From UBA5603 sp964501315 (GTDB lineage Bacteria > Bacillota_I > Bacilli_A > Izemoplasmatales > Hujiaoplasmataceae), in contig CAZCSO010000048.1 in assembly GCA_964501315.1 (NCBI GenBank), positions 1-5,856 of the forward strand: 5,856 nt of DNA, in the 5' to 3' direction. The notes beneath the pieces were generated by a model that was not told the origin of the DNA, did not search any database, and saw only the letters and a program-made list of their open reading frames with translations. Within the stretch, counting starts at the first letter, position 1, and every line of letters begins with the position of its first letter. Both the position numbers and the translations under genes were made by a program. Below are positions 1-4,325 of the stretch, in pieces.

Positions 1-55
1 ATCGACAAGCGGGTTGAGAGAACGTGTAAGTAAAGAGGTATGTCTATGCAAACAA

Positions 56-183
56 TGTAGCCATCCCCGAAATCTTGACCAATTTTAGGCGGACAATTTC
101 TTGAATTGATTATGCCTTTCCAGAAATTGGATGGGGCTTAAATCACCTAATGCTTTATGAGAGCGATTTTGGCTTTGCCTTTA
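56..183 (-). mobile_element. IS3-family insertion sequence, right-end remnant
   Basis: Only the last part of an insertion sequence remains. On the minus strand a transposase C-terminus (85-180) is followed within about 30 bases by a probable terminal inverted repeat. Read on the plus strand, the terminus would start near 56 with TGTAGCCATCCCCGAAATC, which has the TGT start and CCCC block common in IS3-family ends. The rest of the transposase and the other end are absent: sequence to the right of about 183 is unrelated and leads into the partition cassette. Family placement rests on the short C-terminal motif and the look of the terminus. The exact outer end is inferred, because no second copy or target duplication is visible. 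Confidence 0.55.
85..180 (-). pseudogene. IS3-family transposase (OrfB), C-terminal fragment
   Basis: A 31-codon open stretch between an in-frame stop (181-183) and its own stop (85-87) encodes NRSHKALGDLSPIQFLE followed by a short basic tail. This matches the usual end of IS3-family DDE integrases, where N-R/S-x-H-x-A-L-G-x-x-(S/T)-P-x-x-F lies just after the catalytic glutamate. All catalytic residues are missing, as is any start codon, so it cannot encode an active transposase. The break with homologous sequence falls around 170-183. It is a degenerate piece left by an insertion and later deletion next to the partition genes. Confidence 0.6.
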
Positions 184-332
184 AAAGAGAGTAGGAAATG
201 GAACACGAGGACTTCGTTAGGTTTTGCATCTGGCGCGTCGCTCGCGGTGTGGACCATGAGTGCGACGGATGCCATTATGTTCGAAGGGAGCCCGGAGTGT
301 TTAAGTGCGACGGAATCCAGTCGTATCATCAG
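184..332. other. GC-richer spacer with an 11-bp direct repeat, downstream of parR
   Basis: This spacer lies between the IS3 remnant and the parR stop codon and is richer in G and C than the region to the right of the HU gene. It contains AGTGCGACGGA twice, at 259-269 and 304-314, exactly 45 bp apart. Short open frames cross it on both strands, but none has a ribosome-binding site or a protein I recognise. No intrinsic terminator with a T tract is evident for the partition operon that ends here. It may be a 3' untranslated region, a binding region, or leftover sequence from the insertion event. Confidence 0.3.
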
Positions 333-626
333 CTACCACTTTTTCATTCCGCGCGGAGCAGCTGTTTGGGGTTGTTCCGTCGTTGCCTTTTGGGCTTCTG
401 CGTCCACCGATGGATCGGACTTGCCCTGTTGAGAGATAGCTGGTTGTTTTTTGACACTCACATCGCTTTCTGAGTAAAAGAATGCCAGGCGGAGTTTTTC
501 ATCTTGGTAAAACATCCGCAGTGCGGCAGCCAAAAACGCCTTCTTATTAAGAACGCGCCCGTAAAGATCCGCGTCTTCGCCGGTTAGGCGAATCTGGACG
601 GAGGTTGAAGTTTTTTGCTGGCTCAT
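333..626 (-). CDS. parR: ParR-like DNA-binding adaptor of a type II partition system
   Basis: A 97-residue protein. In type II partition systems ParR binds the centromere and caps the end of the ParM filament. Residues 7-14 (STSVQIRL) look like a ribbon-helix-helix beta strand. They are followed by helices at about 15-25 and 28-42, with the segment NKKAFLAAALRMF typical of the ParR/RHH second helix. From about residue 55 the tail is polar, rich in Q, K, S, T and A, probably disordered, and ends in KKW; in known ParRs the C-terminus contacts ParM. The ATG overlaps the parM stop in an ATGA arrangement, and the ribosome-binding site is poor, so translation is probably coupled to parM. The family call rests mainly on size, fold pattern and position after a ParM-type actin. 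Another small RHH regulator is possible but less likely. Confidence 0.65.
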   Translation of the reverse strand: MSQQKTSTSVQIRLTGEDADLYGRVLNKKAFLAAALRMFYQDEKLRLAFFYSESDVSVKKQPAISQQGKSDPSVDAEAQKATTEQPQTAAPRGMKKW

Positions 627-1537
627 AACTTAAAGTATCCCCGTACGTTTCCGAACTCATACGGAGTTTCGGAGAATTTAACGTTGTCAGGAAGATCAGC
701 GCCCTTGAGGAAGTATGCGCCACCACCAGAAAATATCACCGCTTTAGCCTTACGAAGGACTTCGAGACTTTTAGTACGAAGCTCGCCTATGATGAAGGCA
801 TTGTAGTCTTCTTTCAACTCAATGATCTTGTCGGAAAAATCGACTTTGTTTCCAAAATTCATGACATTGCCGCGAACAAAGATGTCTTTTGCTTCTAACT
901 CGGAAATTGGAGCGTTGAGCTCGCGCTTGACGATGGCCTGAAAGACGGTGATGATTTTGTTGGCACCGATAGGATCAGCGTAGGAAAGGTCTTTGCGCGG
1001 CGTTCCGTCTTCGAACACCAAGAAGTCGAATGTGTTGTAGCCAATATCGACGACACAAACCATGCCGTCCTTATCGCCTTCGAAATCGTTAAGGACGCCC
1101 TGCCCCTGTGCCCATAGATCAACGAAAGGTTCGAGTGAGACGTTATCGACGCTGAAATTGCACATGGTGGCGAGGAAGTCATCGGCTTCATGCCAGTTCA
1201 TGATTGAAAGCCCCGTTGCGATAAGAATCGGCTTCTTAATGTCGAGTCTTGCTTTTATGATGGCATGGTAGGCGATCAACGGTCCGTAGTAGGAAAGGAA
1301 TCCATAGCTGCGGGTAGAGATGGCGTAGTTTCGAGCTCTCTCGCCGACGAAGTAGCGTTTGCCGTTAAAGAGGTAGGAGTCAGGCATTGAGTCGTCGCCG
1401 AAGTTTAACTGAGCCTCCTTTACCCTAGCGACCGCCGATGGAAATTTGAACACGTTGAGCGATCCGTCTTTGTTTTCGACACACACTTTGGTGTCTCCGT
1501 ATCCGATATCGATTGCGATTTTTTGAAATTGTGACAT
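623..1537 (-). CDS. parM: ParM/StbA-family actin-like segregation ATPase
   Basis: A 304-residue actin-fold ATPase of the plasmid-segregation type. ParM polymerises with ATP into filaments that push plasmid copies apart in the cytoplasm. Visible motifs are phosphate-1 (residues 9-18, IDIGYGDTKV, with D10, G12, D15 and K17), phosphate-2 (164-171, DIGYNTFD), and the adenosine motif (268-274, IFSGGGA). The C-terminal segment around 294-302 (EFGNVRGYF) matches the N-x-R-G-(Y/F) ending of ParM/Alp proteins. Length is slightly below plasmid R1 ParM but normal for the wider family. The start is set by a strong AAGGAGG at 1545-1551, seven bases before the ATG. It follows the HU-like gene on the same strand and overlaps parR by four bases, so the three probably form one operon. 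The sequence does not say whether this actin belongs to R1-type ParM or another Alp subgroup. Confidence 0.85.
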   Translation of the reverse strand: MSQFQKIAIDIGYGDTKVCVENKDGSLNVFKFPSAVARVKEAQLNFGDDSMPDSYLFNGKRYFVGERARNYAISTRSYGFLSYYGPLIAYHAIIKARLDIKKPILIATGLSIMNWHEADDFLATMCNFSVDNVSLEPFVDLWAQGQGVLNDFEGDKDGMVCVVDIGYNTFDFLVFEDGTPRKDLSYADPIGANKIITVFQAIVKRELNAPISELEAKDIFVRGNVMNFGNKVDFSDKIIELKEDYNAFIIGELRTKSLEVLRKAKAVIFSGGGAYFLKGADLPDNVKFSETPYEFGNVRGYFKL

Positions 1538-1544
1538 GGTTTGG

Positions 1545-1551
1545 CCTCCTT
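1545..1551 (-). promoter_or_regulatory. Strong ribosome-binding site of parM
   Basis: AAGGAGG on the minus strand lies seven bases upstream of ATG 1535-1537. It is one of the strongest Shine-Dalgarno matches in the window and fixes the parM start. Confidence 0.85.
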
Positions 1552-1629
1552 GGTCTGGCTGTATTATTGGTTTGGTTCTGCACCCTGTGATGCAATGGTT
1601 AGAGCTTCCGCCCGGCCGCCTTTAACGTT

Positions 1630-1646
1630 GCGGGTTGTTGTCCCGC
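1630..1646 (-). other. Short GC stem-loop between the HU-like gene and parM
   Basis: GCGGG and CCCGC form a perfect 5-bp stem around a 7-base loop, starting five bases after the HU stop codon. No T run follows, so it is not a classical terminator. It could stabilise the HU message or partly attenuate readthrough into parM, which would set the HU:ParM ratio. Function is inferred from position only. Confidence 0.35.
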
Positions 1647-1650
1647 CGAA

Positions 1651-1953
1651 TTACGCTTTTGCGTTTGCAACAGCGTCTTTAAGACCTTTAGCCGCTTTGA
1701 ACACGACAACGCTTTTAGCAGGGGAGAGAACTTTCTCTTTTGTGCGAGGATTCATTCTCATCATCTCTTTGCGTTTTGAAACCTTGAAGGTTCCGAATCC
1801 CGTAAGCGTTACTTCCTCACCCGCGGTCAAAGCCGAAGCAAGCAAATCGATAACTGCGCCAATGGCCGTGGTCGCATCTTTTTTGCTCATGCCTGTTGCG
1901 GCGGAAACCGCCTCGGCGAGCGCCTTCTTGTTGATGCCTTTTGTATCGTTCAT
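1651..1953 (-). CDS. HU/IHF-family DNA-bending protein
   Basis: A 100-residue histone-like protein that binds and bends DNA as a dimer. Residues 7-40 form the N-terminal helices (INKKALAEAVSAATG, then SKKDATTAIGAVIDLL). Residues 44-56 carry GEEVTLTGFGTF, the family's signature turn. Residues 66-70 (RMNPR) hold the N-P at the tip of the DNA-inserting arm, and FKAAKGLKDAV is the closing helix. Length is near the usual 90-100. I chose ATG 1951-1953; an in-frame GTG three codons earlier is possible but puts extra residues before the normal start. It lies just upstream of parM on the same strand with a 113-base gap. HU or IHF proteins assist plasmid partition and replication complexes elsewhere (for example IHF at P1 parS), so a role in the centromere or origin complex is a reasonable inference. 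A general plasmid-borne nucleoid protein is the alternative. Confidence 0.9.
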   Translation of the reverse strand: MNDTKGINKKALAEAVSAATGMSKKDATTAIGAVIDLLASALTAGEEVTLTGFGTFKVSKRKEMMRMNPRTKEKVLSPAKSVVVFKAAKGLKDAVANAKA

Positions 1954-2000
1954 GAATACCACTTTGGGTTGGTTTTGGGTGATAGTAATTTACACCTCAA

Positions 2001-2014
2001 CAATATGTATAACG
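2001..2014 (-). promoter_or_regulatory. Repeated promoter-like motif upstream of the HU-parM-parR cluster
   Basis: On the minus strand this reads CGTTATACATATTG, identical over 14 bases to 2707-2720 and 13/14 to 4271-4284. It contains TATACAT, a fair -10 element, and a T-rich tract lies about 15-25 bases upstream, as in Campylobacterota sigma-70 promoters. It is 48 bases before the HU start. An inverted 6-bp pair, ACACCT at 1992-1997 and AGGTGT at 2033-2038, lies on either side of it. It may be a promoter core, an operator, or both. Confidence 0.5.
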
Positions 2015-2241
2015 TCCACAATCGAAAAAAATAGGTGTTTTCAAAAATATTTTCAATTTTTTCATTTATTTTGCTTTTGTGTCTGCAATACTTTGCAATG
2101 TTTCTATGCACTGTCTTTGATGGGCTATGATAGGTTCTATGAAGTGGATACTGCCAGGAGGCAGCAAGAGCGGGCCTTTAAAAGAAAGAGGTTTTATTCT
2201 GCTTGCTCGTTTCAATAATCTGTTCGAGCCAGTCCAGATCG

Positions 2242-2250
2242 TCATTCACA
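2242..2250 (+). promoter_or_regulatory. DnaA-box-like sequence 1
   Basis: TCATTCACA matches the DnaA box TTATTCACA at 8 of 9 positions. A single 9-mer of this quality can occur by chance. It is listed because a second candidate lies 48 bases away on the other strand, near a repeat array and an AT-rich tract. It falls inside the frameshifted small gene. Confidence 0.25.
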
Positions 2251-2289
2251 AACTCTATCTTTCCCCGCCCACCGAGATCGCAACAATGC

Positions 2290-2298
2290 TGTGGATAT
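2290..2298 (-). promoter_or_regulatory. DnaA-box-like sequence 2
   Basis: On the minus strand this reads ATATCCACA, 8 of 9 to the DnaA box TTATCCACA. The same caution applies as for the first candidate. Confidence 0.25.
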
Positions 2299-2454
2299 TA
2301 ATATCGAGGTATCTTTCGGCAAATTGACGTACTTTTGGGCTTTCTGTAAGGGGTGTATTCATCAGACTCGGGATGGAGCAAAGTAAAGCGTTTCATGGTC
2401 TTCATAGTGAGAAATCCCTCTCTCATTTTGGTGTGGGAAATTATGTCGAATTTC

Positions 2455-2505
2455 GGACGATTGAAGTGGACGATTTTTCGGACGATTTTTTTGGACGATA
2501 ATGGG
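2455..2505 (+). repeat. Iteron-like array of GGACGATT repeats
   Basis: Four direct repeats start at 2455, 2468, 2480 and 2493. Three carry GGACGATT and the fourth GGACGATA. Spacing is 13, 12 and 13 bases, slightly over one helical turn, and the spacers are mostly T runs. A further copy, GGACGTTT, is at 2612-2619. Arrays like this are typical of plasmid replication iterons and of ParR-binding centromeres. The array sits next to an AT-rich stretch with TATATATA, which favours an origin. The nearby ParM/ParR cassette favours a centromere. No clear initiator gene is directly beside it, so the two roles cannot be separated from sequence alone. Confidence 0.6.
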
Positions 2506-2700
2506 GTATATATATACGAAGTATATGTAGGATGCGACAGAGCCTTTTAAATAAGAGATGTATTTGTTTTTAAATCCCTATTCCTTCATTTGAAAAACCT
2601 GCTTTATTTTCGGACGTTTTTTTAAAGGTTGTTTTTTAAAGAGCTACAAAACTACATCTATCTGTTCTGATTTTTTTTTTGAAATTTTTTAGCGTGTGAA
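2506..2700. other. AT-rich tract, candidate unwinding element; no gene seen
   Basis: This stretch follows the repeat array and is strongly AT-rich, with a TATATATA run just after the array, a 10-base T run near 2675, and a near-duplicate TTTTTTAAAG at about 2617-2626 and 2632-2640. I see no credible gene in it on either strand. An AT-rich tract beside iterons is the usual layout of a DNA unwinding element in plasmid origins. Part of it, the T-rich stretch before 2700, also fits the upstream region of the promoter-like motif at 2707. The role is inferred. Confidence 0.35.
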
Positions 2701-2706
2701 GATAGG

Positions 2707-2720
2707 CGTTATACATATTG
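2707..2720 (+). promoter_or_regulatory. Repeated promoter-like motif upstream of the rightward HTH fragment
   Basis: CGTTATACATATTG here is an exact 14-base match, in opposite orientation, to the copy upstream of the HU-like gene. A T-rich stretch precedes it. It is 31 bases before the GTG at 2751, close to the 29-base distance at the third copy. The TTG at 2718-2720 lies inside the motif, which argues against that TTG being the translation start. Confidence 0.5.
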
Positions 2721-2750
2721 GAGAATAAATTCAATCGTAAGAAGATTTCC

Positions 2751-2999
2751 GTGATACCTGCGCATCATTTCTCTCAGATTCCTACTTCGCATTATCGTGA
2801 ATTGCAGTCCAAAAATCCTGCGAAAGCCTCAGCATTTTTACAATACGTAATCGACAACTTCGAGAATGAGATGTTGTCCGTTCGTGGGCATGCATCCGCT
2901 TTTTTCTGCGATAGGAGCCGAATCTCTTCAAGCGCCAATCCTACGAACGATTTTTTTCGAAGAGATTGTTCATCATCATGTTTTTTTGAATCGCCATAA
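2751..2999 (+). pseudogene. N-terminal fragment of a HTH-type DNA-binding protein, truncated
   Basis: The first 50 or so residues look like genuine protein: V-I-P-A-H-H-F-S-Q-I-P then HYRELQSKNPAKASAFLQYV, then IDNFENEMLSVRGHASAF. In related proteins I recall from Campylobacterota elements, the S-x-R-G/S-x-A segment leads straight into a helix-turn-helix. Here the sequence changes character after residue 50 or so (about 2903) into a Ser/Cys/Phe-rich tail (CDRSRISSSANPTNDFF) that looks random. The tail runs antisense into the 3' end of the leftward operon. I infer that the gene was cut by a rearrangement near 2900 and lost its DNA-binding part. The start is uncertain: GTG 2751 fits the promoter-like motif, TTG 2718 would add 11 residues. 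No function can be assigned to the remaining fragment. Confidence 0.45.
2921..2967. repeat. 9-bp inverted repeat around the junction of two convergent genes
   Basis: AATCTCTTC at 2921-2929 and GAAGAGATT at 2959-2967 are perfect inverted copies with 29 bases between, including a seven-T run. The stop codon of the last leftward-operon gene (2941-2943) falls inside the loop, and the likely break in the rightward HTH gene lies about 20 bases to the left. It could form a hairpin in the leftward transcript, or it could be a scar of the rearrangement that joined the two genes tail to tail. It does not have the compact GC stem plus T run of a normal terminator. Confidence 0.35.
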
Positions 3000-3198
3000 T
3001 AAATGCGCAATACTCCAAAACACTTTTCTCTACGCTCCCATTTTCCTGGCGAAGTTTATGGAATTGTCCGGTCTTTTCGGCGAGGATTTTGATCCGAGCC
3101 ACTAAGTCTGTTCGCGCAAAGTGGCGGAGTAAAGCCGACTGTTGTTGAAACGATATTTTGAGAATACGCTCTGTTTCTAACTGTATGCCATCGGGCAT
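2941..3198 (-). CDS. Small helical protein of unknown function, last gene of the leftward operon
   Basis: An 85-residue protein starting MPDGIQLETERILKI. A clear AAAGGAG at 3204-3210, lying within the end of the preceding gene, is five bases before this ATG (3196-3198), which is why I prefer it to in-frame ATGs at 3211-3213 and 3238-3240. It begins one base after the preceding stop. Composition is basic and alpha-helical, with charged segments at about 8-24 and 27-55 and a Met-rich stretch near 65-79 (AFIMAIQKNMMMNN). No signal peptide, membrane segment or metal-binding cluster is evident. I do not recognise the family. The context, a cytoplasmic DNA-handling operon, suggests an accessory role in plasmid maintenance or mobilisation, but nothing in the residues proves it. 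The C-terminus may have been altered by the rearrangement near 2900-2940. Confidence 0.6.
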   Translation of the reverse strand: MPDGIQLETERILKISFQQQSALLRHFARTDLVARIKILAEKTGQFHKLRQENGSVEKSVLEYCAFIMAIQKNMMMNNLFEKNRS

Positions 3199-3199
3199 T

Positions 3200-3574
3200 T
3201 TAGCTCCTTTCATGCGCCTCAAGAATTTTAAGAAGCGCATTATTGTCTACATCTAAATCAGAGCCATCTTCAAAGAATAATCGGCTCATCGACTCGCTTT
3301 TGACGACATTACGAATTGTTTTGTGTATGCCTGAGACGTTAACACCTATCCCTCTTAGGCAATTTTCATTAAAATCCATAGTAGGAATTTGGTTGATCTG
3401 TTTTAGGTTAAAATCATCCATAAAATCCTTCCAATTTTCAAGTGTTTTTTTATGCCCATTTAGTAGATGAGCAAAAATAGTTTTTTTCCATAAGCGTTCT
3501 GACTTTTTGGGCATCAGGCCATCTTGTTTGAGCCATGAAATAAACTCTTCAAAAAGTTCTTTTGACACTTCCAT
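3200..3574 (-). CDS. Protein of unknown function, third gene of the leftward operon
   Basis: A 124-residue acidic, soluble protein beginning MEVSKELFEEFISWLKQDG. The start has an excellent AGGAGGA at 3581-3587, six bases upstream. Helices are likely at 3-18, 26-38 and 43-55. Later comes a hydrophilic segment with NCLRGIGVNVSGIHKTIRNV (72-91), whose small G/V/S/H/K pattern could be a DNA-contact helix, and an acidic stretch EDGSDLDVDNN at 102-112. No signal peptide, transmembrane segment or known catalytic motif is visible. The next gene starts one base after this stop, so the two are almost surely co-translated. The 87-base gap to the upstream wHTH gene carries a nested dyad (3608-3646) that may control this pair separately. 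I do not recognise the family; an accessory replication, recombination or regulatory protein would fit the context. Confidence 0.65.
   Translation of the reverse strand: MEVSKELFEEFISWLKQDGLMPKKSERLWKKTIFAHLLNGHKKTLENWKDFMDDFNLKQINQIPTMDFNENCLRGIGVNVSGIHKTIRNVVKSESMSRLFFEDGSDLDVDNNALLKILEAHERS
3204..3210 (-). promoter_or_regulatory. Ribosome-binding site that fixes the 3198 start
   Basis: AAAGGAG on the minus strand overlaps the last codons of the preceding gene and sits five bases from ATG 3196-3198. It supports the 85-residue form over longer in-frame starts. Confidence 0.75.
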
Positions 3575-3580
3575 TCTTCT

Positions 3581-3587
3581 TCCTCCT
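3581..3587 (-). promoter_or_regulatory. Ribosome-binding site of the 124-residue protein
   Basis: AGGAGGA six bases before ATG 3572-3574, in a purine-rich stretch. It is a near-perfect Shine-Dalgarno and supports this as a real gene. Confidence 0.8.
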
Positions 3588-3607
3588 CTGTATGGTTATA
3601 TTTATTG

Positions 3608-3646
3608 TGTCAAATTCCTGGACATCCTGTCCGCACATTTTTGACA
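3608..3646. promoter_or_regulatory. Nested dyad, candidate operator or hairpin
   Basis: An inner dyad GGACA-TCC-TGTCC (3620-3632) lies inside an outer pair, TGTCAAA (3608-3614) and TTTGACA (3640-3646), with centres one base apart. The four half-sites share a TGTC(A/C) core. In RNA from the minus strand the same sequence could form a hairpin with a 7-bp outer and a 5-bp inner stem. No T run follows, so an operator or an RNA control element is more likely than a terminator. The position between the second and third operon genes suggests separate control of the last two. Confidence 0.45.
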
Positions 3647-3661
3647 GCATGTAAAGTTATT

Positions 3662-3997
3662 TTACGGGCTATGTTTTCGCAGTTCGAACATTACGAATTC
3701 TGAATACCAAAGCTGCGTTGTTCTAATGTGATTCGTATCTTGATTAACTTCAACCAACCCTTTACCTTGAAGCTTTTTAATGATAGATATCACTGTCTGA
3801 CGAGATAGGCCAAAGAACTTTCCAAGCTTTTCCCTGCTGGCATAACACCACCCACAGACTGAACTTTCGGGATTATGGCTCAGATGATAAATCGCATCAG
3901 CTAAACAGTAGTCATTATTACTGAGCTCAAAACGTAGGCGGGGATCATGTTGAATGGTCGTGTATCCGAGTTTGACACTTGCATCATTTTTTTTCAT
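3662..3997 (-). CDS. Winged helix-turn-helix DNA-binding protein
   Basis: A 111-residue protein. Residues 1-30 are a polar lead-in (GYTTIQHDPRLRFELSNNDY). Residues 31-42 form a helix (CLADAIYHLSHN), 52-77 the helix-turn-helix (ASREKLGKFFGLSRQTVISI, with recognition helix about 65-77), and 78-95 the wing (QGKGLVEVNQDTNHIRTTQL). The layout is like winged-HTH domains of plasmid and phage replication proteins and of GntR/MarR-type regulators. Two cysteines (C48, C51) flank G-W and may be structural only. ATG 3995-3997 overlaps the upstream stop in an ATGA, and its own ribosome-binding site is weak, so it is probably coupled to the AlpA-like gene. It could be a replication accessory factor, a repressor of the operon, or part of an initiator. 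It is small for a complete initiator, so I call only the DNA-binding fold. Confidence 0.7.
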   Translation of the reverse strand: MKKNDASVKLGYTTIQHDPRLRFELSNNDYCLADAIYHLSHNPESSVCGWCYASREKLGKFFGLSRQTVISIIKKLQGKGLVEVNQDTNHIRTTQLWYSEFVMFELRKHSP

Positions 3998-4242
3998 GCT
4001 GTCTGGACCTGTGTAGACAAAATGTAATCAACAACCGCATCGATTGGGTATCTAACCATGCCATTTTTGGAGGATTTTCCATCTTTAAAATATTTGGGTC
4101 CTAGTCCTGATTTTCGGATACGGTCAAGAGTTGCTGTACTTGTACCGATAGACTCGGCAGTTTGTTCTCTCGTTAGATTCAATGAACTGTATTTTTGAAA
4201 GAGCAAATTCAGGAGCTCTTTTCGTCGCTCTTGATAAGTCAT
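3994..4242 (-). CDS. AlpA/excisionase-like HTH DNA-binding protein
   Basis: An 82-residue protein. Residues 23-43 (NLTREQTAESIGTSTATLDR) form a helix-turn-helix. It is followed by GLGPKYFKDGKSSKNG and MVRYPIDAVVDYI (47-74), the R-K-x-G-x-G-P-x-(Y/F) wing and R-Y-x-x-x-x-V typical of the AlpA/MerR-like family used as excisionases and small regulators. Length is normal for these. The start has AAGGAG at 4253-4258, ten bases upstream, a slightly long gap. It is the first gene of a four-gene leftward operon, preceded by the promoter-like motif at 4271-4284. A tyrosine integrase lies about 800 bases away on the other strand, so a role as recombination directionality factor is attractive. A transcriptional regulator of the operon is equally possible. 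Confidence 0.75.
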   Translation of the reverse strand: MTYQERRKELLNLLFQKYSSLNLTREQTAESIGTSTATLDRIRKSGLGPKYFKDGKSSKNGMVRYPIDAVVDYILSTQVQTA

Positions 4243-4270
4243 GTATGAACATCTCCTTTTTTGTATTTCA

Positions 4271-4284
4271 CTATATGTATAACG
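4271..4284 (-). promoter_or_regulatory. Repeated promoter-like motif upstream of the leftward operon
   Basis: The minus strand reads CGTTATACATATAG, 13 of 14 identical to the copies upstream of the HU-like gene and the HTH fragment. It is 29 bases before the AlpA-like start. A T6 run lies about 20-25 bases further upstream. It fits a -10 element (TATACAT) without a good -35. Confidence 0.5.
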
Positions 4285-4325
4285 TGCTCAAAGGAATGTA
4301 TTTGAAAAAACGGCAACTTTTAAAA

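Larger units (their letters stand above)
2178..2362 (-). pseudogene. Small protein of unknown function, frameshifted
   Basis: Two adjoining frames read like one small protein. From ATG 2360-2362 the first frame encodes MNTPLTESPKVRQFAERYLD and continues INIHSIVAISVGG before a stop. One frame back, the reading continues GKIEFVNDDLDWLEQI and ends NKTSFF at TAA 2178-2180. The switch lies in GGGCGGGG, and adding one G there would join them into a protein of about 61 residues. The part before MNTP may also be coding: an overlapping frame from ATG 2403-2405 (or 2424-2426) reads MKTMKRFTLLHPESDEYTP, and a second slip in CACCCC would join it to LTESPKV. I recognise no family. It may be a decayed gene, or intact with a base-call error at a homopolymer. 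Confidence 0.45.

Noticed and set aside
2..88. An open frame from the left window edge with several cysteines (EVCLCKQCSH)
   Set aside because: It is short, has no visible start, and ends inside the probable IS terminus, so it is either a tiny fragment of a gene broken by the IS or chance.
147..329. A leftward 60-codon frame in the spacer after parR
   Set aside because: It runs into the IS3 remnant in a frame different from the transposase, lacks a ribosome-binding site, and has no recognisable protein pattern.
895..1191. A leftward open frame of 98 codons inside parM
   Set aside because: It lies fully within parM in another frame. The parM frame carries all expected ATPase motifs.
2155..2168. 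A CTGCC/GGCAG hairpin just past the frameshifted gene as a terminator
   Set aside because: The stem is short and no T run follows on either strand.
1541..2218. A long rightward open frame (225 codons) opposite the HU-like gene
   Set aside because: It runs antisense over a clear HU protein, has no convincing ribosome-binding site, and its translation is a low-complexity Ala/Ser/Leu mixture typical of the reverse strand of a coding region.
2353..2550. A rightward open frame of 65 codons across the GGACGATT array
   Set aside because: Its translation simply reads the repeats and T runs, there is no ribosome-binding site, and no family resemblance.
2792..3010. A leftward frame that could extend the 85-residue protein after a slip in the A7 run near 2951
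   Set aside because: The extension has no recognisable domain, and the opposite strand of this stretch carries a more protein-like sequence. Programmed slippage is possible but unsupported.
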